64,000 bases of DNA from Silene conica (lineage: Eukaryota; Streptophyta; Magnoliopsida; Caryophyllales; Caryophyllaceae). The position numbers and the translations under genes were made by a program. The stretch spans positions 3,601,001-3,665,000 of the forward strand of contig CM055318.2 of the NCBI GenBank assembly GCA_029255685.2, in the 5' to 3' direction. Below the pieces are notes generated by a model. That model was not told the DNA's origin, made no database searches, and saw only the letters and a list, made by a program, of their open reading frames with translations. Numbering within the stretch: position 1 is the stretch's first letter; each line of letters opens with the position of its first letter. This document shows positions 11,484-21,824 of the stretch, piece after piece.

Positions 11484-11939
11484 CTAGGTAGCACGGACAC
11501 TTCTCCTAATGAGCCGTACCGTGTCCGACACCGACACTTCACGGACACACGCCGAAACGTGTCCAACACCTAAACAGCCGTGTCTAACTTTCTACATTTA
11601 TTTGGGCACGTGTCCGACGCGTGTCCATGGTATTTGAGCCGTGTCCGTCGCGTGTCCACGATATTTGGTTATCATTTGCGGTGAATGATGTTCTTGAGAA
11701 GAGAAATGTGTTATCGTAAAAGATCAATTAGAATATCGATTCGAATGAGGAATGAAAATAAATTTATTATCAAGGTCAAGTTTTACATTCACTTAATTAA
11801 AATTAATATCAAATACTTTTACAAAAATAAAATAAAAAATTTATAACTATAAAATGTATATTTTATTAAATTTAAATGCCGTGTCCCGTGTCCGTGTCGT
11901 GTCCGTGTCCGTGTCCGTGTCCGTTTTGGTGCTACCTAG
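11484..11939. mobile_element. Non-autonomous hAT element with GTGTCCG subterminal repeats
   Basis: Perfect 11-bp terminal inverted repeats CTAGGTAGCAC / GTGCTACCTAG and perfect 8-bp target duplications GCTCCATG (11476-11483 and 11940-11947). Both subterminal parts carry many CGTGTCCG-type hexamers, in tandem on the right (11881-11925). Such repeats are known transposase-binding sites in hAT elements. It has no coding capacity. Confidence 0.9.
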
Positions 11940-12562
11940 GCTCCATGTATGCATGCATGCATGGCCGTGCAAGAGTATTCTTATTGAAGAGGATGTAAAG
12001 AGTATATCGTTTTAAATAGATAATAATTGAGAAAGATAAAGAAAATGCAAAGAGTATGTTGGCTACCATTAAGTGCAATATTTCGAATTTTATTTATCAA
12101 TAACTAAATTTAAAATATCTCTCACGAAAAAAAAAATATACACTTATTTCGATAATAGAAGTTCCTTAATAGGATAGATTGTTAATACTTTTTTTTTGTC
12201 TTATTCATTTGTTTATGCTTTTTTAGTTATAAACCTCGAAAATCATATTATCAGTTGTAATACAATTGATTGTATAGTCTTATAACTACCTCAATATATT
12301 TCGCGAAAATAATTAAACATTAAAATTAGTGAAAATTGGAAATAACCACCTAGTATTTACGGTATTTTACAAATTACCACCCTATATTTCATTTATTACA
12401 AAATACCACCTAGATTAGAACGTATATATCCGAACTCACACCGTATTTCACTTCCGTTCATATTTCCACTTATTTCCGACTCAATTACGAATAACTAAAC
12501 TCTCAATTACTAATAACTAAACTAACTATTAGTTTAACTAACATTCTAAACTAACAATTAAA

Positions 12563-15500
12563 TAGGTTGGGATTTTGCCAAAGTTGAGGCTCTTTTTCTG
12601 CCATTTAAGATGCGCACGGGGAATGGAGACTGACGGGTTTCTATGGGTGGCCAGCGGTGGGGGATAGACACTTGTCTTGGGAGCTTCTTTGTACGCTTAA
12701 ACGTCAATCTTCTCTACCATGGGTTTGTATAGGTGATTACAATGAAGTTTTGCTCTCTTCTGAAATGATTGGGGGAAGTCGGCCTCAATGGCAAATGAAT
12801 CAGTTTAGGGATGCGGTTGATGTTTGCGGTCTTCGAGATGTAAGTTGGGAGGGGTATAACTTTTCGTTTGATAATGGTCAGAGTGGGAGTGCGAATAGAC
12901 AAAGCATGATTGATCGAGCTATGTGTACGAGTCAATGGCTGGAACTATTTCCGTTTGCAAAATTGTTTTATCTTGATCGTGATTGGTCGGATCATGCTCC
13001 TATGAAAATTGTGTTAAATCGTCAGCATCTACAGGGGGCGAAGAGGCGTGAGTTTCGTTTTGAGCAAATATGGACTGAAAGTGAGGAGTGTCGAGATGCA
13101 GTGGAGCGTGGAGTGTGTCGAGGGAACGGCGACTTGGTGGGGATTCTAAATGCTTGTGCTATTGAGCTTAGGGCATGGAAGGGCACTAATATTGCTAAGA
13201 TTAGGCGTCTAATGGAGCGTAAGAGGAGACAACTCACTACATTGAATGAAGGGAATCGGTCGGAGTTTCTTGTTACAAAGAGGAAAAAAATTGTAGCTGA
13301 GATTGCTAGTCTTCGTAAACAAGAAGAAATGTATTGGCGGCAACGATCTAGGGCTCTTTGGCTGAAAGATGGAGACCAAAATACTAAGTTTTTTCATTCC
13401 CGTGCTACTGAGAGGAAAAGAAAAAATATGATTGTTATGCTTAAGGATGCGGAAGGAGTTGAGAAGACGGATGAGACGACAGCTATTGCGAATCTGGCAA
13501 ATTCTTATTTTCAGGAACTTTTTTCTTCTTCTTCTCCATCTCTCTCATATTTAGATGATGTTGTGTTGGGATTGGAAAGTCGGGTTTCTGAATCAATGAA
13601 TGAGGGTCTCCGACAGGATTTTACAGGAGAAGAGGTAGTAGCGGCTCTTAATCAAATGCATCCATTGAAAGCCCCGGGGCCAGATGGTATGAATGCGCTT
13701 TTTTACCAATGTTACTGGGATATCATTGGTCCAGATGTTGTAGCCACGGTTCTTTCTATTTTACGGGGTCAGAGATCAACACGGGATTTTAACAAAACAA
13801 ATATTGTCCTTATTCCGAAAAAGAAAGCTCCGGATAAAATTCAAGATTACCGTCCTATCAGTTTATGTAATGTTGTCTATAAGCTAGTTTCCAAGGTTTT
13901 GGCCAATAGACTAAAAGTTTTTCTAGGGGATATTGTTTCAGTAAACCAGAGTGCTTTTACTCCGGGAAGACTTATTTCAGACAATGTTTTAATAGCTTTT
14001 GAGATGTTCCATTATATGAAATGCTCGACGGCGGGGGATGGTTATATGGCTATTAAACTTGATATGGCTAAAGCTTATGACAGGGTCGAGTGGATTTTTT
14101 TGGAGCACTGTTTGAGAGTTATGGGATTTGATCGTACTTGGGTGGAAAGGGTTATGGATTGTGTTTCGACTGTGACTTCTTCGGTACTTATAAATGGGAC
14201 ACCATCTCGGGAAATTACACCGACTCGTGGCTTAAGACAAGGTGATCCTCTCTCTCCGTATCTTTTTATTTTATGTGCTGAGGCCTTATCAAACTTAATA
14301 AGGCGTGCGGTTGAACATGGTTCTTTGCATGGTATTCGGATTGCTACTGGAGCACCTACTGTCTCCCACTTATTGTTTGCAGATGATAGTATAATTTTTA
14401 TCAGAGCAAATGTTACGGAGGCAGGGGTTGTTATGGATTTGTTGAACAAATATGAAATAGCTTCGGGTCAGCTTGTTAATATTGACAAAACCACGGTCTC
14501 TTTTAGCAAAGGGGTATCAAGAGAGGGTAGAAGTTCTGTCATTTCGCGGTTGGGTATGTTGGAGGTGTCGGAGCAATCCCGTTATCTTGGTTTACCTACT
14601 GTCATTGGTAGGTCGAGAAAGGTATTAACAGACATTATTCGGGATAAACTCACTAAAAGACTTTCTGGGTGGCGCGGGAAAATGTTGTCTAGAGCGGGTA
14701 GGGAGGTTCTTATTAAGGCGGTGGCCAATTCACTCCCTACTTATGTGATGAGTGTTTTTAAACTTCCCGTTCAATTTTATTCTGAGCTTACTCGTTTGGT
14801 GTCTAAATTTTGGTGGAAGCATAATGAGCATAGAAAAGGGATATCCTGGGTGGCTTGGAAAAAACTTTGTCGGCCAAAAAGCTTGGGAGGTATAGGTTTT
14901 CGAGATTTTCAATCCACAAATTTTGCGTTACTTGGTAAACAAGTATGGCGTTTACTTACTAACCCGGATAGCTTGTGGGTCCAAATCATGAGGGCTAAAT
15001 ATTTTCCGACTTCTTCTATCATAGATGCTGATATTGGTCACAACCCAAGTTATACTTGGAGAGGTATTCAGGAGGCGAAGCGGGTTTTAATTCAGGGGCT
15101 TCGGAGGAGGGTGGGGGACGGTATGTCCACCTACATTTGGCAGGATGCGTGGATTCCGGGAACCGAGACTGGGAAAGTTTTGTCTCTGTGCAGTCCAGGG
15201 CGGGAAAATATGACGGTGGCTGAGCTTTTTCGTCAGTACGGTATAGGTTGGGATTTTGCCAAAGTTGAGGCTCTTTTTCTGCCATTTGAAAGGGATCGAA
15301 TTCTAAATATCAGATTGAGTGAGGTCCAGCCAAGTGATGATTGGTATTGGGAGGTTGAGAAAAGTGGGGAGTATTCGGTAAAATCGGCTCACCGTATTTT
15401 ATCTGGGACAGTGCTTGGTATGAATAATGGTTCCTCTTCGAGTTTGGCGAGGGAGAAAAGCTTTTGGAATCGACTCTGGAAGGTTCCGGTTTGGCCCCGA

Positions 15501-16482
15501 ATCAAGCTCTTTTTTTGGCAACTATGCAGTGAAGCTCTAGCAACTGGATCCAACATTGCATACCGCTTACGAGGTGAGTCCCCTTTCTGTTATTTTTGTT
15601 CTTCAAATATTGAGTCGAGTCTTCATCTTTTCCGTGATTGTTGGGTGGCTAACCGACTATGGGAGGGGCTGAATATACCGAGTGTGACAGAAGATTGTGA
15701 AGGGTCTATGCGTGACTGGGTGGAAGTGCTATGGGGTTCACTGAGCTGGGAGGAGCATAGGATGTTTATGATTGGTTGTTGGGCGTTGTGGGAGCACCGT
15801 AATAAGATTATTTTTGATGGCCGAAGACTGGACCCTGAGGCGATAATTCGAAGGACTATTGAGGTAGCGCAGGAAGGTGAGGGATATTTGGATTTGCAAG
15901 GGATAAATCAACTACGGAAAGTTCAGACACAAGACATTGGTCAGAGAGGATGGAGATGCCCACCGTTTGAGTGCTTGAAAATTAATGTTGATGCTGGGGT
16001 TAAGGATGGCGTGGGAGTGGGGATTGGTGCTGTTTGTAGGGATGGAGTTGGGACGGTGCTTTGGGGTTTATCGCTCCATTTTACAGAGATGTGGGATCCT
16101 TTGCTGGCCGAAGCTATAGCAGTCTTGGAAGGAGTACGTGAAGCTCGAAGGAGGGGCCATTTAAGTGTCGTATTGGAAAGTGATAATTCCGGAGTTATTG
16201 AAGCGCTCCAGAAATGTCGACGAGGCCGCAGTATTTTTCATTTGGTTATTGATGATATTCTTTCCTTATGTTCTTCTTTTACTTTGATACTATGGTCTCA
16301 TACTTGTAGGGCGAATAATTCTGTAGCCCATGCTTTAGCTCATTCTGTGTGTCCGGAGTCGGGTAGAGAGGAGTGGTTGGACTTGTTTCCGGAGTCTGTA
16401 AACAATGCTATTCTCTACGACTTATCGTCTATAAATTAAGCCTAGGCTTTTACCTTCAAAAAAAAAAAAAAAAAAAAAAAAA
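12563..16482 (+). mobile_element. 5'-truncated L1-type LINE with chimeric 5' end
   Basis: Ten-base target duplications AACAATTAAA (12553-12562 and 16483-16492) flank it, and a poly(A) run of about 26 closes the 3' end. The first 44 bases (12563-12606) are an exact copy of an internal stretch of the same element (15244-15287). Real colinear element sequence begins just after, inside the endonuclease domain. It sits inside the MULE-like element at 12329-17387. The single long open frame suggests a recent insertion. Confidence 0.9.
12609..16439 (+). CDS. LINE ORF2 protein, N-terminally truncated: endonuclease remnant, reverse transcriptase, RNase H
   Basis: An open frame of some 1,276 codons without its native start. 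In order: the C-terminal part of the AP-type endonuclease (WVCIGDYNEVL and DWSDHAP, about residues 20-130); reverse transcriptase with YRPISLCNVVYK and the FADD catalytic motif (codons at about 14376, 570-590 residues in); a zinc-binding RVT segment (FCYFCSS...LHLFRDC, at about 15585-15650); and a C-terminal RNase H domain from about 15978 with NVDAG, AEA, ESDNSG and a late His-Ala motif. This order is that of plant L1-clade LINEs with an added RNase H. The protein would nick DNA and copy its RNA at the target. Lacking the first part of the endonuclease and its promoter, this copy cannot be autonomous. The first open codon is at 12609; no native start remains. Confidence 0.9.
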   Translation, partial: DAHGEWRLTGFYGWPAVGDRHLSWELLCTLKRQSSLPWVCIGDYNEVLLSSEMIGGSRPQWQMNQFRDAVDVCGLRDVSWEGYNFSFDNGQSGSANRQSMIDRAMCTSQWLELFPFAKLFYLDRDWSDHAPMKIVLNRQHLQGAKRREFRFEQIWTESEECRDAVERGVCRGNGDLVGILNACAIELRAWKGTNIAKIRRLMERKRRQLTTLNEGNRSEFLVTKRKKIVAEIASLRKQEEMYWRQRSRALWLKDGDQNTKFFHSRATERKRKNMIVMLKDAEGVEKTDETTAIANLANSYFQELFSSSSPSLSYLDDVVLGLESRVSESMNEGLRQDFTGEEVVAALNQMHPLKAPGPDGMNALFYQCYWDIIGPDVVATVLSILRGQRSTRDFNKTNIVLIPKKKAPDKIQDYRPISLCNVVYKLVSKVLANRLKVFLGDIVSVNQSAFTPGRLISDNVLIAFEMFHYMKCSTAGDGYMAIKLDMAKAYDRVEWIFLEHCLRVMGFDRTWVERVMDCVSTVTSSVLINGTPSREITPTRGLRQGDPLSPYLFILCAEALSNLIRRAVEHGSLHGIRIATGAPTVSHLLFADDSIIFIRANVTEAGVVMDLLNKYEIASGQLVNIDKTTVSFSKGVSREGRSSVISRLGMLEVSEQSRYLGLPTVIGRSRKVLTDIIRDKLTKRLSGWRGKMLSRAGREVLIKAVANSLPTYVMSVFKLPVQFYSELTRLVSKFWWKHNEHRKGISWVAWKKLCRPKSLGGIGFRDFQSTNFALLGKQVWRLLTNPDSLWVQIMRAKYFPTSSIIDADIGHNPSYTWRGIQEAKRVLIQGLRRRVGDGMSTYIWQDAWIPGTETGKVLSLCSPGRENMTVAELFRQYGIGWDFAKVEALFLPFERDRILNIRLSEVQPSDDWYWEVEKSGEYSVKSAHRILSGTVLGMNNGSSSSLAREKSFWNRLWKVPVWPRIKLFFWQLCSEALATGSNIAYRLRGESPFCYFCSSNIESSLHLFRDCWVANRLWEGLNIPSVTEDCEGSMRDWVEVLWGSLSWEEHRMFMIGCWALWEHRNKIIFDGRRLDPEAIIRRTIEVAQEGEGYLDLQGINQLRKVQTQDIGQRGWRCPPFECLKINVDAGVKDGVGVGIGAVCRDGVGTVLWGLSLHFTEMWDPLLAEAIAVLEGVREARRRGHLSVVLESDNSGVIEALQKCRRGRSIFHLVIDDILSLCSSFTLILWSHTCRANNSVAHALAHSVCPESGREEWLDLFPESVNNAILYDLSSIN

Positions 16483-17396
16483 AACAATTAAAGCCAACTC
16501 ATATAAACAATAAAAGTTTAGAACCCCTGATTCATTCACCCAACCCACGATTAACCTTCAAAACCCCAATTGAAGAACATCTCCATCTCCATCATTATGC
16601 TCAATTAGTGTCTTTGATAGCTTCTACAACATCACTATGCAAGCTGCTCATCAATCCGATACATCTTCATTCGTTTACTTCTAGAACGTACCAATTTTTT
16701 TAATTTTAATTGCTCTTAATTCTGGGTTAATATAAACACTAATTTTAGTAATTAGGAATTTTTATGATGAAACCCTAATTTTGGTTCGCCTGAAATATCG
16801 TTGTCGAATTTTCTGTTTCAATTACGATTGATTGTTAAGAAACCCTAATTTGAGACCCGAAAACGATATTTGAGACAAACCAATAATATAAACATAGAAA
16901 TTCCTAATTACTAAAATTAGGGTTTTTATTAACCCAGAATCAAGAGAAATCAAAGCATAAAAACAATTGGTACCTTCTCGTGAGTTAGGGATACGAATAG
17001 TGCTGAACCCAGAATCAAGAAAATGATGAAGTACATGATTGATGATAAGCTTGCACAATGATGATGGTGGAGGATACGAACTGATGATAATGAAGGAGAT
17101 TATGTATGTTTGTTTCTCGTGAAGTCGTGAGTTAGGTGTAGAAATAAATCAGGGATTTTATTATTTTACAAGGTTGTGTTTGTTTATTAATTTAGAGGTT
17201 ACTTAAACTAATTTGTTTGTTTAATTAGTAATTGAGTCGGAAATAAGTGGAAATATGAACGGAAGTGAAATACGGTGTGAGTTCGGATATATACGTTCTA
17301 AACTAGGTGATATTTTATAATAAATGAAATATAGGGGGGTAATTTGTAAAATACCGTAAATACTAGGTTGTTATTTCCAATTTTCACTTAAAATTA

Positions 17397-18912
17397 AACA
17401 TTTAAGAATGTAGATAAGTGTTATACCTTGTCCACTTGTGCGTGGCAACTTGGCATATAGTAGTATAACATGAATCGTCTTTTTAAGATCCTAATTCCAA
17501 TAAATTACGCCTATGAATTGCGAATAATTTAAATTTAGATCGAAAATTATAAACTTCGCAGTTAATAATAGTTCCAGTTTAATCATTTAAGGTATTCATA
17601 ACTTCGATTACATACTTAAATGTTTAGACTCGTAAATCTTTTTAATTTCGATTAATGGTGACTAAAATTAAGAAATTTCGAATTTCGACCATAATGTCCA
17701 AAATCATTATTTTTGTTCTAATGAATCTGAAGCGATTAAGGACTCCATCGTTTCAATAGAATAAACTGCCAACCGAAATTAAATTCATTACCTTTAAAAT
17801 CGTCATCGTGACTCTTACACCAAAACACTAACCTATTTGCTCCGTTCATTTAAGAATTATAACAAACGTATAAAAATGAAATAAATGGTATCTTTTATAT
17901 AAGTGTGATACGAAACGAACAAAGTGAAGCACCACCAAATGATATCTAGTTAATTTAATTAGACATATTCATGATTTTTTAATACCCATACTTTATTTGT
18001 AGCCGACAATTCTCGACAATTTGAGTTTAATAACTTATGTTAGGCTTTCGTATCTTATGTGTTACAAATGCCAAAACGGCATACAGGGAATCGATTGCTA
18101 TTTTGGACCAAGAACATGTCAGATGCAAACTAGCAACCAATAATCAATTAGTCGCTATTAGGAAATTAGGCCCATAAGGTTACGATTAGTTACGATATCT
18201 ATCGTCTAGGGTTTATGATAATAGGGTTTATTATATATACCCATCTATTTATAAGAGAACGTCAATCAATAATACAACTAGTTTTCCTTTCTATTATCTA
18301 ACAGTCGCTAAATTTAACATTTATTTAGCAACCATTTAAATATTAGTCTCAAACAGATAAACAAATAATTGCGGCAATAAATAATTTTTATCATAGTTTA
18401 ATTATAACATTTTTTAACGTTTTAATATTTCGGATTACTTATCATAAGACGGCTGTATACAAGTATTATGTCGCTAGCCGGACAATTTTTTCGGAGTTAA
18501 AGAATAATCACACATACTCCTCCTATAAAGGAACCGTATCACACACATTAATGTATTTTTATAAATATTCCTATTTCCTAGAGTCGAATTTTAAACACGT
18601 ACCATGGTCTGTTATATTGCACGTAGATGTATGTAGCTCAAGCTAATATACCATGCATGCATATACTTTATCTTTAGAGTTCTAACGTGTATGTATCTAT
18701 CATCAATCATTATTTTGAAATTTTGTTATATTTCAACATCAAAAGATTACTTTTCTCCTCTATAATATGAAAAACGTGCCTAAAAACAAATTGCTAAATA
18801 ATTCTAGAACCCATAGAAAACGATTAAAATAGAGTAACATGTAATTAATATGTGTTCCAATGTGATTTATTTTTCATCTCTGAACAAATATATACCGAAA
18901 AATCAAATAAAA
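17397..18912. other. Duplicated cluster flank between gene 3 and the pseudogene
   Basis: The part from about 17420 to 18100 matches 20870-21990 (blocks TTGTCCACTTG, CTAATTCCAATAAA, TTTGTAGCCGAC, ATTTAATAACTTA in order). The part from about 18440 to 18912 matches the flank upstream of gene 6 (30490-31480), including AAAAACGTGCCTAAAA. No open gene is present. A possible solo LTR lies at 18117-18303. Confidence 0.6.
18117..18303 (+). mobile_element. Possible short solo LTR
   Basis: 187 bp starting TGTCAGATGC and ending ATTATCTAACA, with a TATATATACCC box in the middle and a transcript-start-like tract after it, as in short Copia LTRs. No target duplication was seen and no internal element remains, so this is tentative. 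Confidence 0.35.
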
Positions 18913-19036
18913 ATGTCGTCTCATAAATCGAACAAAATTGTATAAACAGAAAGTTAATTGAATGAATAAATTATCGTGTATAACACAATTATGTGTTATC
19001 GCGATAAATGAAGAAGGTGAAGATATGAAGAATATC
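18913..19036 (+). pseudogene. Pseudogene of the cluster family, related to gene 6
   Basis: ATG at 18913 begins MSSHKSNKIV, matching MSSYRSNKVL of the gene at 31482, and its upstream flank matches that gene's flank. After ten codons an in-frame TAA replaces the Arg codon. Further stops follow, although the DNA still aligns loosely through GAAGAAGGTGAAGATATGAA. The copy ends at 19037 where a MULE terminal fragment begins, so the C-terminal box is lost. With gene 3 upstream, it mirrors the gene 4 - gene 5 pair. Confidence 0.75.
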
Positions 19037-19240
19037 GAACTTTTTGATCTTAACCAAACTTTTTATCGCTTTGGGACCCATTTGAAACTATTTCTTCCAA
19101 ATGAGTCCACGTCATCACCTTTAATTTTTTTCAATTTTTTACACAAAGTCGCTGGATAAGCCAACAATTTTCCTAAGTTTCTTAAGCAGAACGAAAGAGG
19201 GGATAGTGGAAAAATGGGAAAGCCGCTGCCCTAAGTAGAT
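19037..19240. mobile_element. Lone fragment of a long-TIR MULE
   Basis: GAACTTTTTGA, then AACCAAACTTTTT, GACCCATTTGAAA, TATTTCTTCCAAATG and CACGTCATCA match the left TIR of the element at 22958, including a decayed version of its GCCGCTGG hairpin. The opposite terminus is not found, so this is a truncated copy. It interrupts the pseudogene at 18913. Confidence 0.75.
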
Positions 19241-19869
19241 TAAACATTCAGTTTTATTAGAACGTAAAATTGACGACCAAAAGTTTAGGGAACGTAAATT
19301 GACTGTAAACTGCATGGGCGCATGCATCTACGTGATGGTACTTGGTCGGTGAATGTAAATAAATCACTTCATGTATATTTTTTTTGTCAAATTTACGGGA
19401 ACACTCTATGAATATTCCAACTTATCACCAAATGAAACCTATCAATTAATTATATTGTAGAAAGTAGTTTCTTGTTAAGACATGGTATCAAAACTCAGTA
19501 AATTTTACAGTATAATTTTTGTACAGTACAATAATATTAAATTCTTAAATTAGTCGGTCTCACATAAGTTACATGTATCCTATATTTACTTTATGAACTG
19601 TAATATTTTATTGGATGAGTCGATCTCAATTTTGCAATACAACGTATATGACACGTAATGGACTAATTGTGTGACGACCGGTGATTAATCCTAATTACAA
19701 GACTAATAAGTCTTATCAGGGTAGCAGCAAAAAATTGAAGGAATATTAGCCAAACAAAATTGATTTTTTCGGCAATTTAGAGTATTTTATGCACTTCTCG
19801 AAAGTCTAAGGAATCAGATTCCTTCAAACATTTGAAATTGAAAAAGACATAATTTTACGATACAAACTC
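19241..19869. other. Duplicated upstream flank of cluster gene 4
   Basis: From about 19405 (CTATGAATATTCCAACTTAT) it matches the upstream flanks of genes 2 and 3, including GACGACCG, GATTAATCC, TTGAAGGAATATTAGCC and AATCAGATTCCTTCAAACA. No gene is seen. Confidence 0.6.
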
Positions 19870-19877
19870 TATAAATA
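19870..19877 (+). promoter_or_regulatory. TATA box of cluster gene 4
   Basis: TATAAATA lies in the shared promoter block, 98-105 bases before the ATG at 19975. Confidence 0.7.
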
Positions 19878-19974
19878 TTGGCGGAAATTGTATTTCATAA
19901 TATCCATCTATCAAATAAATAAAAAAAAAAGTCTAATATTTTTTATTTATTTTACAAAAAATCAAGTGAAAAAA

Positions 19975-20235
19975 ATGAAGAAGCCACAAAACAATAATTA
20001 TGGGAACAACCCACATAGTATAGATGAACAAGAGAGTTATTTCTCATATTTATATTCTCCTAAAATACCTAAAACGGTGCAACATCGTCCAAGCGACGGC
20101 CACAAGGTGGATTATGCGGCCAAGAACGGTGGTTATAAGAAAGAATGTTGTGACGGAGATATCAACTGCGAAGCCGAGGTTTTCATTCGACAGAAACACA
20201 AGGAGCTTGAGCATAAATTTATATATATTGGATAA
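19975..20235 (+). CDS. Short DUF761-like two-box protein, cluster gene 4
   Basis: 86 residues, intronless. The frame is open upstream to 19888, but the ATG at 19975 is the start because it matches genes 2 and 3 and follows the shared TATA box at the right distance. The layout is the same: NNNYGNNPHS, the SIDEQESYFSYLYSP box, the KKECCDGD cysteine pair, and the C-terminal CEAEVFIRQKHKELEHK. It shares 81 of 86 residues with the gene at 11000. It is followed by an MSS-type gene (22120), as gene 3 is followed by the MSS-type pseudogene, which points to duplication of a two-gene cassette. There is no signal peptide or membrane segment. Function is unknown. Confidence 0.8.
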   Translation: MKKPQNNNYGNNPHSIDEQESYFSYLYSPKIPKTVQHRPSDGHKVDYAAKNGGYKKECCDGDINCEAEVFIRQKHKELEHKFIYIG

Positions 20236-21589
20236 GAGTTTTATTTCGTTGTTCAAATTAATTTAATTATTGAATTTGCTTGTAATCATTTAACGTAAAA
20301 ATGTAAAATAATGTTGTTTGAATCATTATGTACGCTATTATTTACAATGTATTAATTATGTATAATTTATTTGTGATTACTTAAACTTTTGTTTAGGGTA
20401 AAAACTTGATAATCTATTTTTCAATATGATTTTAACAATTTTCAAAATGGGTAGTTCGGAAAACAATTTAGGTAAAATAGCTAATTTGGTACGAGAATTA
20501 TACAATTACAAAAATTAATTTCTCATAATAACCCTTAGTATGTACTCCGTCATATATATTTTCCAGCATCACATGTATATTGACAGACTTATACTAACAA
20601 TCACATGCATGCATGGCAAAGTCGGTTACCATTATGTTAAATATATGAATTTTATTAATCTATAATTAAATTTAAAATATGTCTCACAACAATAAAAAAT
20701 AGATAGATACATAGATAATTGAGATAATATAACTAATATTTATAAACATTATTAAATTAACACTTCTATAAATCAAGCGGTAAGATCCCCAAATTTTATT
20801 TGGTAGATTATAAATTGTCTTTTTATAACGGATATTTTAATTAAAGATATCTACTAAAGAAATAGGTAAGGGTTATGCCTTGTCCACTTGAACATGGCAT
20901 ATACAACATGAACCTCCTTTTTTTGAGATACTAATTCCAATAAACTACGCATATGTCATACGAATCCCTGATAAAATTAGAAAATTATAAATTTTGTAAT
21001 TAATACTAATTACAATTCGATCTTTTAGTTACTTATTCACCGATTTCGATCAATCACTTAAACATTTAGACCGACCCTAAAATTTGTAAATTTCAACTAA
21101 CGATTGCATGAAATTTGAGTTATTTCAACTATGGTGTACAAAAATATTAAATTTTACAAGTGAACATGAACAAATCGATGGACCATATCATGGACCTCAA
21201 GCTCACTTATTAAAATCGAAATATATCAAGACAAATACAAATAACAAGTTATATAGTAAAATTTGTCTCTTACTCACAAAAGATGTGATACTTATGATCT
21301 GACACAAAAATAATTAGCCTTAAAGTTGCGATTCGTCTTTCCTTTACACTAAAAACAACTAGTATTATAAATGTGAAAACTCAGAATTACTCGATGACAA
21401 AGCCAAGGACTAAACCCTACGAAATTCACTCAGTAATGGTTTAAAAAAAGCTCGGGAAAAAAATAGAAAGCTCTAACCAAAAATTTCGAATTTCCTTCTG
21501 TAAACGGGATAAGCTCCCATGCTATCCCCCTAGCTCCAACACTAAAACGACCAAATAATATCTTGGGTTAATTTAATTGGACATGATCT
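20236..21589. other. Duplicated flank between cluster genes 4 and 5
   Basis: AT-rich and without a gene. From about 20870 it matches 17420 onward downstream of gene 3. A half Stowaway-like end (TACTCCGTCATATATATTTTC) lies near 20551. Confidence 0.6.
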
Positions 21590-21598
21590 TAATTTTTA

Positions 21599-21824
21599 CA
21601 CAAAAACTTGTATAAGACCGTCGCACGTGCGACCAGTTAGAAAGTGACCACATTGTGATAAATAGTGACCACTTTTGAGTAAATAGTGACCAACTTTTTA
21701 CTCAAAAAAATGACCTATTTTTCAGAAGTGGTCACTTTTTATCAAAAAGTAGTCACATTTTACCACAAAATGGTCACATTTTGTAAAATGACACGGATGA
21801 GACCGTCGTGCAAGAGAACTACTG
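21599..21824. mobile_element. MITE in the gene 5 flank, empty in the paralogous flank
   Basis: 226 bp between perfect 9-bp duplications TAATTTTTA (21590-21598 and 21825-21833). The paralogous position near 17970-17985 reads straight through (CATGATTTTTTAATACC), a natural empty site. The element contains repeated GTGACCACTTTT/AAAGTGGTCAC blocks on both strands and GACCGTCG near each end. It inserted after the cassette duplicated. Confidence 0.75.

Larger units (their letters stand above)
12329..17387. mobile_element. MULE-like DNA transposon, split by a LINE
   Basis: Perfect 9-bp target duplications TTAAAATTA (12320-12328 and 17388-17396). The ends GTGAAAATTGGAAATAACCA and its reverse complement open terminal inverted repeats of about 170-210 bp (12329 to about 12540, and about 17180 to 17387). 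Nine-base duplications with long TIRs are typical of Mutator-like elements. Without the LINE the element is about 1.1 kb and has no transposase. Its right half is itself foldback-like: GCAAGCTGCTCATCAATC near 16639 faces GATTGATGATAAGCTTGC near 17038. A minus-strand frame at 16822-17058 is not supported as a gene. Confidence 0.85.
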
